The translations under genes were made by a program, and so were the position numbers. From positions 620,001 through 684,000 of the forward strand of contig CAVSUR010000001.1 in NCBI GenBank assembly GCA_963731285.1: 64,000 nucleotides of DNA. The letters are read 5' to 3'. The DNA is from CAVSUR01 sp963731285. Lineage in GTDB: Bacteria; Actinomycetota; Actinomycetes; Streptosporangiales; Streptosporangiaceae. The notes under the pieces are model-generated. The model was not told where the DNA came from. It did no database searches and saw nothing but the letters and a program-made list of their open reading frames with translations. Of the stretch, positions 52,458 to 60,632 are shown piece by piece. Position 1 is the stretch's first letter; each line of letters opens with the position of its first letter.

Positions 52458-53807
52458 TCATTTCGTTCTCCGCGGCTCCGCGGGCGGCATCTCCGCTGGT
52501 CTTGCCGTAGCTTGCGGCGGCCTCCCGTCGCCTCTGGTCAACGCTCGTCGGATCTGCTCGATTGCATCCAGTCCGCCGACAACTTCGGCCTTGTCGGCGT
52601 GGGCCAGTCCGAGCTCGGCCAGTCGTATGGCGGTTGTCAGCGAAGCGCGGTCGACGGTCACGGAGTCGTCTCCTTCACGTGCCTGCCAGATGAGGGCATC
52701 AACCTGCCGCGCAACCTCGAGGCGAATCGTGTCCGTGACGTGCTGGTAGCGGACGGCCATCTCCGTGCTCGACCAGCCCATCAGTGACATGACGGTTCGC
52801 GCCGGGACTCCAAGAATCAGAAGCACGGTGGCCGCGGTGTGCCGGGCGTCGTGCAACCTGGCATCGCGCAGCCTGGCCTCCTCAAGGAGTCGTTTCCACT
52901 CGTCGTAGTCGGTATTCGGATTGAGCGGCTGACCGACCGGGTCGGTGAAGATCCAGCCTTCGCCGTGCCAGAGCGGGCCGGCCTGCTCTTGTTCATGGCT
53001 TTGCTCAAGCTGATGTGAGCGCAGCAACGCAAGCAGCTGCGGCGGAAGGCCGATCGTGCGCCGGCCCGCCTTCGATTTGACCGGCCCAGCCGCCGGGCGG
53101 ATGTTGGTCCGCTGCGGACAGACACCAGGCGCCCGGCCGCAGCTGCCGCCGCAGCCGTGGGCGTAGCGGGGGCGAAGCCGCGAACGCCGAATGCGCAGGA
53201 TTCCGCCGTCAAGGTCAACGTCCTCCCACCGCAGTGTCAGGGCTTCGCCTTGCCGCAGGCCCAGCGCCAAGGCGACGGCCCACCGCGCGTGGTTGCGCCG
53301 TTCGCTTGCCACATCAAGCAGCCGCTTGACTTCCTCGACGCTGTAGGGCTTCACCTCTATCTCCGTCAGCTTCGGAGCGCGGGCCAGCAGTACAGGGTTG
53401 CGAGTCAGATACGAACGCCTGACGGCTTCATTGAGCCTCGCGCGAAGCGTGCGGTGCACGTGATGGACGCCTCCGGAGGAAAGTCCCTCCCGCTGGAGCT
53501 TCGCGTACAGTCGCTCGACATGCTCGGGGCTAAGCTTCTCTAGGCGATGAGCGCCAATGCCCGGGATTAGGTGGTTGCGGATGTCTACCTGATATCCGGC
53601 ATGGGTGTTCTCCGCGACATGCGGGGGCGCGGCAATATTGGCGATCCAGTAGTCGAGCCACTGGGCGACTGTCCAGTGCTGCCCTGCCGGCCGGGCCGTT
53701 CCGGTGTCACGCTGCTTTTCCAGCTCCCGGACTTTCCTGGCCACCACTGCCCGGGTAGTGCCGCGGACATGACGCCGGTCAGTCCGTCCGTTGTCCCATA
53801 CGCCCAT
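52458..53807 (-). CDS. Tyrosine site-specific integrase, N-terminus displaced by a frameshift
   Basis: ATG 53807 gives 449 residues. The SAM-like core-binding domain is at about 45-125 (WTVAQWLDYWIANIAAPPHV, HLIPGIGAHRLEKLSPEHVE). The catalytic domain is at about 155-375, with Arg I in GLRQGEALTLRWEDVDL, Lys in VKSKAGRRTIGL, the HxxR box LHDARHTAATVLL and Tyr in MAVRYQHVTD. A Cys-rich insert (HGCGGSCGRAPGVCPQRTNI) is a feature of actinomycete element integrases. The family's N-terminal DGRWVGRVTMG continues upstream of this ATG as WVGRVT in frame, then a stop. One missing base near 53826 would join it to RIHERGRDRRERIDG. It faces the tRNA-Ser 3' end, so it is the integrase of an element inserted there. 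Confidence 0.88.
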   Translation of the reverse strand: MGVWDNGRTDRRHVRGTTRAVVARKVRELEKQRDTGTARPAGQHWTVAQWLDYWIANIAAPPHVAENTHAGYQVDIRNHLIPGIGAHRLEKLSPEHVERLYAKLQREGLSSGGVHHVHRTLRARLNEAVRRSYLTRNPVLLARAPKLTEIEVKPYSVEEVKRLLDVASERRNHARWAVALALGLRQGEALTLRWEDVDLDGGILRIRRSRLRPRYAHGCGGSCGRAPGVCPQRTNIRPAAGPVKSKAGRRTIGLPPQLLALLRSHQLEQSHEQEQAGPLWHGEGWIFTDPVGQPLNPNTDYDEWKRLLEEARLRDARLHDARHTAATVLLILGVPARTVMSLMGWSSTEMAVRYQHVTDTIRLEVARQVDALIWQAREGDDSVTVDRASLTTAIRLAELGLAHADKAEVVGGLDAIEQIRRALTRGDGRPPQATARPAEMPPAEPRRTK

Positions 53808-54607
53808 GGTGACCCGGCCGACCCAGCGCCGTCAATCCGCTCGCGGCGGTCACGACCACGCTCATGGATCCTGCAGCCTCCGCATTCCCGGCCACCGGCC
53901 GGGCCAAGATCAGTGATTTAACTGCAATGGTCTGAGCGGCTATTGATCATCGTCAGAATAAAAGAGCAGGACGACAGAATCGGGTACGACGACAGCGCAC
54001 ATAGCGGTCAAAGCACAGAAGGAGATTGGCGTCAGGTTGCATTCGCAAGAGAGTTTGTGTTCTGTTGATCAAAGGATGCGGCTAACCGGCTGTTCATGCC
54101 ACAGAGCCGCCATTCATTCTGGACCCATCCGCTCGTGTAAGGACGAACGCCGGAGCGCATCGCCGCTGTCACGCCCAGCTCCTCTAGACAATAGCCCTGG
54201 CGGCCGAACATGATCTTCGGCGCGCTTTGGGCACGCTCAGCCGCATAGGGCTGCCATGAACCGCGCGCATCGCAGCCACCCCGGTTACGGGAGGCAGGAA
54301 GAGCCCGGTCTACACCAGGCGGTTCCGGGTGGCTTCTCGCTGGCAGGCGGCGGTAAGGGCGCGGGATTCGCGATCTGGACGGACGCGTCAGCCCTGGCGG
54401 TTTTCAAGACCCACCCGGAAACTCGTCTGACCTGCGCGGACGATTTTGCCAGTGCCAATCTGGGCATGTATTCGGCACGCTCAAGCTTGGCGGGGCTGCT
54501 TCACTAACATGCGGCCTTTGCGGTCTTCCTGCGGCAGCCATCGAGCCGGACCAAAAGGGGTCACGCAGTTAACGAGGCTGGGGCGCTGCTGGCGTGTGTG
54601 CTGGCTT
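53808..54607 (-). other. No recognisable gene; integrase upstream region
   Basis: About 800 bases. The first 90 hold the displaced N-terminal codons of the integrase. From 53930 to 54240 the DNA is clearly less GC-rich than its surroundings, as in many integrative-element att/int regions. An 83-codon plus-strand frame at 54256-54507 has no start signal and no known motif. No excisionase gene is visible. Confidence 0.5.
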
Positions 54608-57367
54608 TTAGTGTCTGGCCGCCGCCGCGGTCTCGGGCGCTCCCAGCCGGTCGGCCAGGTCCTTGCGGGAGCGGATCCCGATCTTGTCGTAGACGTGGCC
54701 CAGGTGGAATTCCACGGCCTTGACGCTGACGTACAGCTCCGCTGCGACCTCCCGGTTCGACCGGCCGGTGCAAACCAGGCGGGCCACGGCCAGCTCCGAG
54801 GCCGTCAGGTTCCAGGCCGGACGCTGCTCGGGCTTTATCTCGGCTCCGCAGAGCGCAAGCTCCCGTCCGCAGGCGGCCACATGCGGCTGGGCGCCGAGGG
54901 CCGCCATGTGATCGCGCGCCTGGCGGAGGCGCCGGACGGCGCGCTGCCGGTCACCGGCGCGGCGCAGCCGGCGGCCGTCGTCGCGTTCGAGCAGGGCAAC
55001 CTGGAACGGCAGCGGCAGGTGCCGGGCCAGTTCCCAGGCGGCGGCGAAGTAGTTCCCGGCACTGTCCAGGTCGCCCTGGAGCACGGCCAGGTCACCGTGC
55101 AGGCGGTTCGCCGTCATGCTGGCCGAGGCTCGGCCGCAGGCCGGGATGGCCGCGTCAAGTTCCGCCAGGGCCGCCTGTGCGTCATCGAGGCGGCCCAGGC
55201 CGATCAGGGCCTCGGCCTCGGCCGGGCGCCAGTCGGCCACCCCGGCGAACTCGGCCCGGCCGAGCGCCCGGGCGGGTTCCGTGGCCGCGAGCACCGCCTC
55301 CAGGTCACCGCGGGCCAGCGCCAGCTCGCCGCCGGCCATGGCCGCGGTGGTCACCCCGGTTCCCGTCCCGAAGGCATGGGCAGCGGCCCGGGACGCCTCG
55401 ACGTGGGCGCCGGCCCGCTGCCAGTCCCCGCGGGCGGCCGGGACCAGGGCGGCGTAGCCGTGCATGAAGGCGGAGTCCCAGGTCCGGTCCGAATCGCGGG
55501 CCAGCGAAACAGCCAGCTCGCAGTGCATGAGCGCGTCGTCCCAGGCGCCGAGACGGTACTCGGCGTCGCTGAGATAGACCAGGCAGTGGCCGGGGTGGTG
55601 CGAGCTCACCCCGGCCCGCAGCCGGTCCACGCCCACCGACAGGTCGCTCAGCGCGCCGGCCATGTCATCGGTGAACAGCCGGCACATCCCCCGCATGACC
55701 AGCCCGTCAGTAAACTCCAGCGGCACCTCGGCCGCGGCCGCAGCCAGGCCGTCCAGCCGGGCCAGCCCCTCCGCGCCGCGCCCGGCCAGGGTCAGACTCA
55801 GCGCTACCAGGATCTCGGCCTGCAGGCGGGCAGCCGGGTGCCCGGCGCTGGCGGCGACGGCCCGCTCACCCCAGGCCAGGGCTTCCCCGACCCGGCGCAA
55901 CGTGCACAGGTAGGCGGCCAGCGAGGTGGCCGCAGCCGCTCCCACCAGCGGTTCGGTGACCGGATCATGGGCCTGCCAGGCTTCCAGCAGGTGGGCCTCC
56001 ACGACCGACCCCCGGCCGCACAGCAGATCAAGATGGCCGCGCAGGGCGCTGCGCCGGGCGCTCGGCCCGAGCTGGGCAACCTGGGGCCACAAGGCCAGAG
56101 CCCCGGCTACGTCGGCGCTGTCCACCAGCGTCGCCACAGCGTCAAGCAGGCGGCGCTCTTGCCCGGCCCGGTCTGTGCTCGCCGCAGCCGCCTGGGCCAG
56201 CCACGCAGCGGCCTGGGCGGCCGTGCCCGCCGTCGCCGCCTGCCGGGCCGCCTCCTCCAGGTCACGAGCCAGGCTGTCGTCCGGCCCGACGGCGGCGGCT
56301 ACCCGGTGGTGCAGGGCGGCGGGGCCGGGAACCAGCGTGGCAGCGACCTGGTGCAGCCGGTGGCGCCGGGCCGATCCGAGATCATCGCGGACGGCCGCAT
56401 GGATCAGCGGGTGAGCGAAGGCGATCCCGGCGTCGGAGCCGGCTTGGTCCTCGGCCAGCAGTCCCGCGGCAGCCGCCTCATCGAGGGCGGCGAGCGGGTC
56501 GCCGAGTCCGGCCAGTGCGGCGGCCGTGGCCAGCGGGCACCGGCGGCCGAGGATCGCTGCCGCGGCGACCAGCTCCTGAGCTGGCTCAGAGAGGGCCCGC
56601 AGCCGGGCCAGGACCACTCCGGCCAGTTCCCGGGGCGCGGGAAGGTCATCGCCGGCCCGCGCCAGGCCATCGGGGCCTAGTTCTTCGAGCAGGGCCCGGC
56701 AGTGCAGTGCGTTGCCGCCGGTGTGGTCGAGCAGCTGGGCGACGGCACGGCCGGACAGCTCGCCGACGCCGAGCGTCCGGGCCAGGGCCGCCAGATCTTC
56801 GGCGCTCAGGCCACCCAGCCGCAGCCGGGTGACCCGGGGATCCCCTGCAGCGAAACGGCTCCATCCCTCGCCCAGGCGGCTCAGCGCACCCGGACGGGCC
56901 GACACCACCCCCAGCACCCGGTCCGCGTGCATACGCCGAAAGGCGAAAAGAAGGGCCCGGGCCGAAGGCTGATCGCTCCAGTGCAGGTCGTCGACCACCA
57001 CCGCGACAACCCTGTCGCCGGCCTGAAGGTCGCCCAGGACTGTCACCAGCTGGGCACCGACGGCCGTCGCGTCGGCGTCTTTCCGCCGCGCCGCCCCGGC
57101 TTGCGCGGATCCTTCCGCGCCCGCCGGCCCGGCACCAGCCAGGAGCTGGTCGGCGACCCCCCAGGCCAGCAGCATCTCCGCCTCGTCGCCGCTGGCCCGC
57201 AGCGGGCAGATGCCGCGGTGCTCCAAGACAAAGCGCGAGAGCAGGCTGGACTTGCCGATCCCGGCCTCCCCCTCCACCATGACGAACCGGGGATGGCCGG
57301 CCCGCACGGCCTGCATCTCGGCGTCCAGCATCGCCAGCTCATCCGCGCGGCCGACAAAACCATCCAC
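54608..57367 (-). CDS. LAL-family LuxR regulator (large ATP-binding)
   Basis: Homology starts at VDGFVGRADELAMLDAEMQA, so GTG 57367 is proposed, giving about 919 residues; the frame is open to 57463, and no ribosome binding site is well placed. The AAA-type ATPase has Walker A VEGEAGIGKSSLLSRF and Walker B VVAVVVDDLHWSDQPS. A long helical/TPR-like region spans about 330-840. The LuxR HTH is at the end (LTASELAVARLVCTGRSNRE, VSVKAVEFHLGHVYDKIGIR). Very similar along its length to the gene at 60633; the two are paralogues. Complete and in one frame. It lies just right of the integrase region, reading towards it. Confidence 0.93.
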   Translation of the reverse strand: MDGFVGRADELAMLDAEMQAVRAGHPRFVMVEGEAGIGKSSLLSRFVLEHRGICPLRASGDEAEMLLAWGVADQLLAGAGPAGAEGSAQAGAARRKDADATAVGAQLVTVLGDLQAGDRVVAVVVDDLHWSDQPSARALLFAFRRMHADRVLGVVSARPGALSRLGEGWSRFAAGDPRVTRLRLGGLSAEDLAALARTLGVGELSGRAVAQLLDHTGGNALHCRALLEELGPDGLARAGDDLPAPRELAGVVLARLRALSEPAQELVAAAAILGRRCPLATAAALAGLGDPLAALDEAAAAGLLAEDQAGSDAGIAFAHPLIHAAVRDDLGSARRHRLHQVAATLVPGPAALHHRVAAAVGPDDSLARDLEEAARQAATAGTAAQAAAWLAQAAAASTDRAGQERRLLDAVATLVDSADVAGALALWPQVAQLGPSARRSALRGHLDLLCGRGSVVEAHLLEAWQAHDPVTEPLVGAAAATSLAAYLCTLRRVGEALAWGERAVAASAGHPAARLQAEILVALSLTLAGRGAEGLARLDGLAAAAAEVPLEFTDGLVMRGMCRLFTDDMAGALSDLSVGVDRLRAGVSSHHPGHCLVYLSDAEYRLGAWDDALMHCELAVSLARDSDRTWDSAFMHGYAALVPAARGDWQRAGAHVEASRAAAHAFGTGTGVTTAAMAGGELALARGDLEAVLAATEPARALGRAEFAGVADWRPAEAEALIGLGRLDDAQAALAELDAAIPACGRASASMTANRLHGDLAVLQGDLDSAGNYFAAAWELARHLPLPFQVALLERDDGRRLRRAGDRQRAVRRLRQARDHMAALGAQPHVAACGRELALCGAEIKPEQRPAWNLTASELAVARLVCTGRSNREVAAELYVSVKAVEFHLGHVYDKIGIRSRKDLADRLGAPETAAAARH

Positions 57368-57547
57368 TTCAGCAGTGTGGGCACCTCCGGGTCCCCGGCG
57401 CAACACCACCCCCACGCCCGGCCGCAGCGTATAGAAATGCTGTCGGCCCGGGTGCCGGCCCACTCGCCTGACAGCGCGGCCGCCGCGAGTTAAGTCGGGG
57501 ACTGCTGACGTTCCGCGGCGATGGGCCTTGGCCGCCGCCGGGCGCGG

Positions 57548-57927
57548 TTAGCCCGGCCGTTCCCCGGAGGGGGCGCCGGCGATGAAGTCCCGCACCCGGT
57601 TCCAGCGCGCCTGGTAACGCTCGTCGTAGCGATCTGCGGCGCGGGCGGCGCGCCGGGGCCTGCTGACGTAGCGGTGCGCCGCCCACCACGACCCCGGCTT
57701 GGCCAGCCGGACCGCGGCGGCGAGGGCCGCTCCGTGCGGCCGCTCGGCCACCAAGACGATGCCCGGCCAATGATGATCAGTATCCCGAAAACCTGATGAT
57801 GTACGTGAGTGCCCGCAATCCGGACGTTACCCAGCCCGGCACGGCGGCCGCGTCCTGAGCGGATCACCCTGGTCACGGTCCTGGTGATCAGGAAGGTGAC
57901 CAGGATGGCCAGGAACATCCACAGCAT
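57548..57927 (-). pseudogene. Membrane protein remnant with internal deletion
   Basis: ATG 57927 gives MLWMFLAILVTFLITRTVTR, then GLGNVRIAGTHVHHQVFGIL, the first helix and HHxxFG motif of an actinobacterial integral membrane family. Right after this the frame must change, near 57765, to read GIVLVAERPHGAALAAAVRL, AKPGSWWAAHRYVSRPRRAA and DERYQARWNRVRDFIAGAPS, a basic cytoplasmic C-terminus. The membrane helices normally found in between are missing. The joined ends suggest an internal deletion plus frameshift. Function of the family unknown. Confidence 0.6.
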
Positions 57928-58172
57928 CGGCCGCAGCGAAGACCCGCCCGCACCGGCCGAGAACCCTGACGCGAGATCATGACCGGCGGAGCCAGCATCG
58001 ACTCGCAGGACACCCTCCCGCATCTACTGCCTAGGGCCCGGATTCTACGCCGCGGAAGATCACGGCGGCCTGCACTGGCAGTCAGGGAGAACCCAGCATC
58101 CACGCCCGGCTGCTGTGTCCTGGCCAATATGGCGTTTCGCCTGGCCGGCCCTAACCGGACTGTGGTCACGCC

Positions 58173-58197
58173 CCTCCAGGGCCCGTGGCCCTGGAGG
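58173..58197. terminator. 11-bp perfect hairpin
   Basis: CCTCCAGGGCC, loop CGT, GGCCCTGGAGG. Same size and loop as the hairpin after dnaX. No T-tract on either side. Possible GC-type terminator or protein site. Confidence 0.4.
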
Positions 58198-58317
58198 TGT
58201 TCCGGCCCCGGCCGCTGGACGCCGGGACCCTTCGCAGGGCTCGCGCCTGTCCCGGAAGCTGTGTCAGCCTGATCAGACCCGGGTCCGCAGACACGGCCGG
58301 CCCGGGAGATCTCGACC

Positions 58318-58358
58318 GCGGATACCCGGCCAGGTCGCGGGCCTGGCCGGGTATCCGC
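58318..58358 (-). terminator. 17-bp perfect hairpin after the serine hydrolase gene
   Basis: GCGGATACCCGGCCAGG, seven-base loop, then the exact reverse complement. It begins 16 bases past the stop codon at 58375 in the direction of transcription, so it is a good candidate terminator for the membrane protein/serine hydrolase operon, although it has no T-run. Confidence 0.65.
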
Positions 58359-58374
58359 CTCGGTTGCGGGGGTT

Positions 58375-59610
58375 TCAGCTGGCGGGTATGGCGCCTGCCT
58401 GCTGCAGGGTCTGGTACACCGAGTCGGCCAGGTCGGGCAGGTCGTCGTGGGTGATGGTGCTGCTGTTGGCGGCGACGGCGATGAGCAGGCCGGTGCGGGG
58501 GAAGTAGTAGTGGAGGACGCGGGCGCCGAAGGCCTGGCCTTCGTAGAACCAGAAGTTCCCCGTCTGCCGGGAGTACTCCTGTCCGACGCCGAGCCCGTAG
58601 CCGCGCGGGTCGGCGGCGGTGGTGCGGCGGATCGGCTTGCCGGTGGCTATGGACACCAGGGACTCGAGCTGGTGCTGCTGGCGGGGGGGCAGGAGCTGGC
58701 CGGTGTAGAGGGCGCGGTCCCAGGTGGTCATGTCGGCCAGTGAGCTGACGATGCCGCCGGCGGCCTGGGCCCAGGTCAGGGCGAGGCGCGGCATGGCCTT
58801 GCCGATCAGTGCAGGCGGCGCGCCGGCGATGTCGAAGTACCCGGCGGGCATCCGGGCGGCGTCGGAGGCGGGGCAGGTGTAGGGCGCCAGGCAGGTGGTG
58901 CGCAGCCGCAGCGGGGTGATGATGCGCCTGGTGAGCTGGTCGGCGTAGGAGTCCCGAGTGACCTTCTGGATGATCATCTGGGCGAGGAGGTAATCGGTGT
59001 TGGTGTAGTGGTATCCGGCCGGGCCGAGGGGCAGCCCGGCGGCATAGGAGACTAGCCGGGCGGCGGTGAACCGGGTGCGCTGGTCCGCGGCGAAGGCAGC
59101 GATGAAGGCGGGCTGGTAGAGGTAGTCGGGGATGCGGCTGGTCATGTCGAGCAGCTGGCGGATGGTGATGTGGCGCCAGGCGGGGTACTGCGGCAGCCAC
59201 CGGCCGATCTGGTCGCCGATGGACAGCTTGCCCTCGGCTTCGAGCTGCAGCAGGATCACCGAGGTGAAGGCCTTGGTGTTGCTGCCGATCTGCCACAGCG
59301 CGCTGGCCTTCACCGGCGGCCCGCCGTGGTAGCGGGTGGTCCCGGCGGCCAGGCCGATGGCCGGCCGGGAGCCGGGGAAGGTGACCCGCAGCGAGTCCGC
59401 GGAGATGTGCTCGGCCGTCCGCCGTGCGGTCAGGTAGCGGCTGAGGTCGCGGCGCAGCGCCGTGTCGAGCGTGACGGCGCTGTGGCGGCCGGGGGCGGCC
59501 GAGGCGCTGGCGGCGCCGGCTGATGCCAGCGCGGCCGTGGTGAGCAGGGCGCCGGTCGCCGCGGCGGCGGCCAGCTTGTTCCGGATTGGCTTCGGGCGGG
59601 CGGTGGTCAT
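58375..59610 (-). CDS. Exported serine hydrolase, beta-lactamase/D-alanyl-D-alanine carboxypeptidase family
   Basis: Product is 411 residues. The signal sequence is basic (MTTARPKPIRNKL), then AAAAATGALLTTAALASAGA, with an ASA cleavage-like site near residue 39. The class C beta-lactamase fold shows SxxK in IGSNTKAFTSV (about residue 110) and the YxN motif in YHYTNTDYLLAQ, with the third motif probably HYYFPRTG (HxxxxxTG-like). Substrate could be a D-amino-acid peptide or an ester. It is the second gene of an operon; its start is 1 base after the stop of the membrane-protein gene. A strong hairpin follows. Confidence 0.92.
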   Translation of the reverse strand: MTTARPKPIRNKLAAAAATGALLTTAALASAGAASASAAPGRHSAVTLDTALRRDLSRYLTARRTAEHISADSLRVTFPGSRPAIGLAAGTTRYHGGPPVKASALWQIGSNTKAFTSVILLQLEAEGKLSIGDQIGRWLPQYPAWRHITIRQLLDMTSRIPDYLYQPAFIAAFAADQRTRFTAARLVSYAAGLPLGPAGYHYTNTDYLLAQMIIQKVTRDSYADQLTRRIITPLRLRTTCLAPYTCPASDAARMPAGYFDIAGAPPALIGKAMPRLALTWAQAAGGIVSSLADMTTWDRALYTGQLLPPRQQHQLESLVSIATGKPIRRTTAADPRGYGLGVGQEYSRQTGNFWFYEGQAFGARVLHYYFPRTGLLIAVAANSSTITHDDLPDLADSVYQTLQQAGAIPAS

Positions 59611-59611
59611 G

Positions 59612-60457
59612 TCAGCTCCCTGAAGTGGTGAGCCGCGGGGCGGCTGCGGTGTCCGGAGGCGTTGCCGGCGGTGTGGTCGTGGTACCGGACGTCGGGGCCG
59701 GCCGGGCCGCGGCTTGCCAGATCCGGGCTGCGAGCAGGGTCATCGCGGCGGCGAACGGCAGCATGAACAGCACGACTATCGGGCCGTAGGATCCCATGGC
59801 CTCGGCGAGTTCCAGCCCGACGGTGAACAAGACCGCGAGCCAGCGCGGCACGGCGCGGCTGCGCCACAGCGCGATCCCCATCAGTACCGGCGCGATGTAC
59901 TCGCTGGCGATATAGACGTACTGGGCGGCCAGTGCCGGCCCGGATCCGAAGCTGGTCACCAGGAACCGGGCGGCCGCGAGCTGGGTGATGTGCGCTGACG
60001 CCGCCGCCGCGAGGTTGACCCCGACCAGCACGTTGAGCAGGGCCCCGGTGAACGCGCCCACGGCTCCCAGCAGCGCGGCCACGGTGGCGATCATCCAGCC
60101 CCGGCCGGTGACCAGCAAGGCGATCGCCCCATACGACACCGCCAGGCCGCCCAGCGCCAGGAGTGACAGCGACCCCGCCAGGTACAGCTGGGACGAATGG
60201 GACGCCGCGATGGGCAGCAGCCGCAACGCCACGGCCATGTTCGTGACTACCTGGTCGGTGCCCCGGGGGTCCAGCGCCTCGCAGCTGACATAGAGCACAG
60301 CGGTGATAGGGAGGAAGAGGGCCAGAATCCGCTGGCGCACCCGGACAGCCTTACTCACTGAACTCCCAGACTGGCTGAGGCGGCCGGGACGCGCACCCGC
60401 GCGGGCTCGCGGCCCGGAAGCCGGTGGAGCGTACGCAAGGGATTTCCTGTCGTGCAT
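59612..60457 (-). CDS. Multi-pass membrane protein, DUF4386-like
   Basis: Product is 281 residues, with GGAGGCAAAT before ATG 60457. About six or seven hydrophobic helices are visible (ILALFLPITAVLYVS, LYLAGSLSLLALGGLAVSYG, ATVAALLGAVGAFTGALLNV, YVYIASEYIAPVLMGIALWR, WLAVLFTVGLELAEAMGSYG, IVVLFMLPFAAAMTLLAARI), then a Thr/Pro-rich tail. The pattern resembles DUF4386 proteins; no catalytic residues. It heads the operon with the serine hydrolase and lies behind the LAL-type promoter element at 60505-60548, with a leader of about 40 bases. Confidence 0.75.
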   Translation of the reverse strand: MHDRKSLAYAPPASGPRARAGARPGRLSQSGSSVSKAVRVRQRILALFLPITAVLYVSCEALDPRGTDQVVTNMAVALRLLPIAASHSSQLYLAGSLSLLALGGLAVSYGAIALLVTGRGWMIATVAALLGAVGAFTGALLNVLVGVNLAAAASAHITQLAAARFLVTSFGSGPALAAQYVYIASEYIAPVLMGIALWRSRAVPRWLAVLFTVGLELAEAMGSYGPIVVLFMLPFAAAMTLLAARIWQAAARPAPTSGTTTTPPATPPDTAAAPRLTTSGS

Positions 60458-60504
60458 ATTTGCCTCCTGGCCTTAGGGGCATCCGGTCCGGTTGCCGTGT
60501 GTCG

Positions 60505-60548
60505 ATGGTCACCGATCCGGACGGCGGTGTCGCTAGGGGAGGCCCTGG
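60505..60548 (-). promoter_or_regulatory. Candidate LAL-controlled promoter, copy 2
   Basis: Minus strand: CCAGGGCCTCCCCTAG leads into a -35-like GCGACA, 17 bases, then a -10-like GACCAT (60510-60505). The CTAG-to-(-10) distance is 26 bases, as in copies 1 and 3. It points at the membrane protein/serine hydrolase operon and lies 85 bases from the divergent LAL gene start. Confidence 0.6.
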
Positions 60549-60632
60549 GGTTCGGCCCTAGACTTTGCCGCCGCGCGGCTCCGGACCGGACCTGACGCTG
60601 CCAGCCGTATTTGCGGAATTCAGGCATCTGAG

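Larger units (their letters stand above)
57928..58374 (-). other. Intergenic region with two strong hairpins
   Basis: About 450 bases between the membrane-protein remnant and the serine hydrolase. Apart from the two inverted repeats listed separately (58173-58197 and 58318-58358), I see no coding signal. Confidence 0.5.

Noticed and set aside
53930..54070. Possible coding remnant reading STEGDWRQVAFAR
   Set aside because: Too short and lacking any further family text. It could be chance in a lower-GC stretch.
54256..54507. 83-codon plus-strand frame near the integrase as a gene, for example an excisionase
   Set aside because: It has no start signal, no HTH and no known motif.
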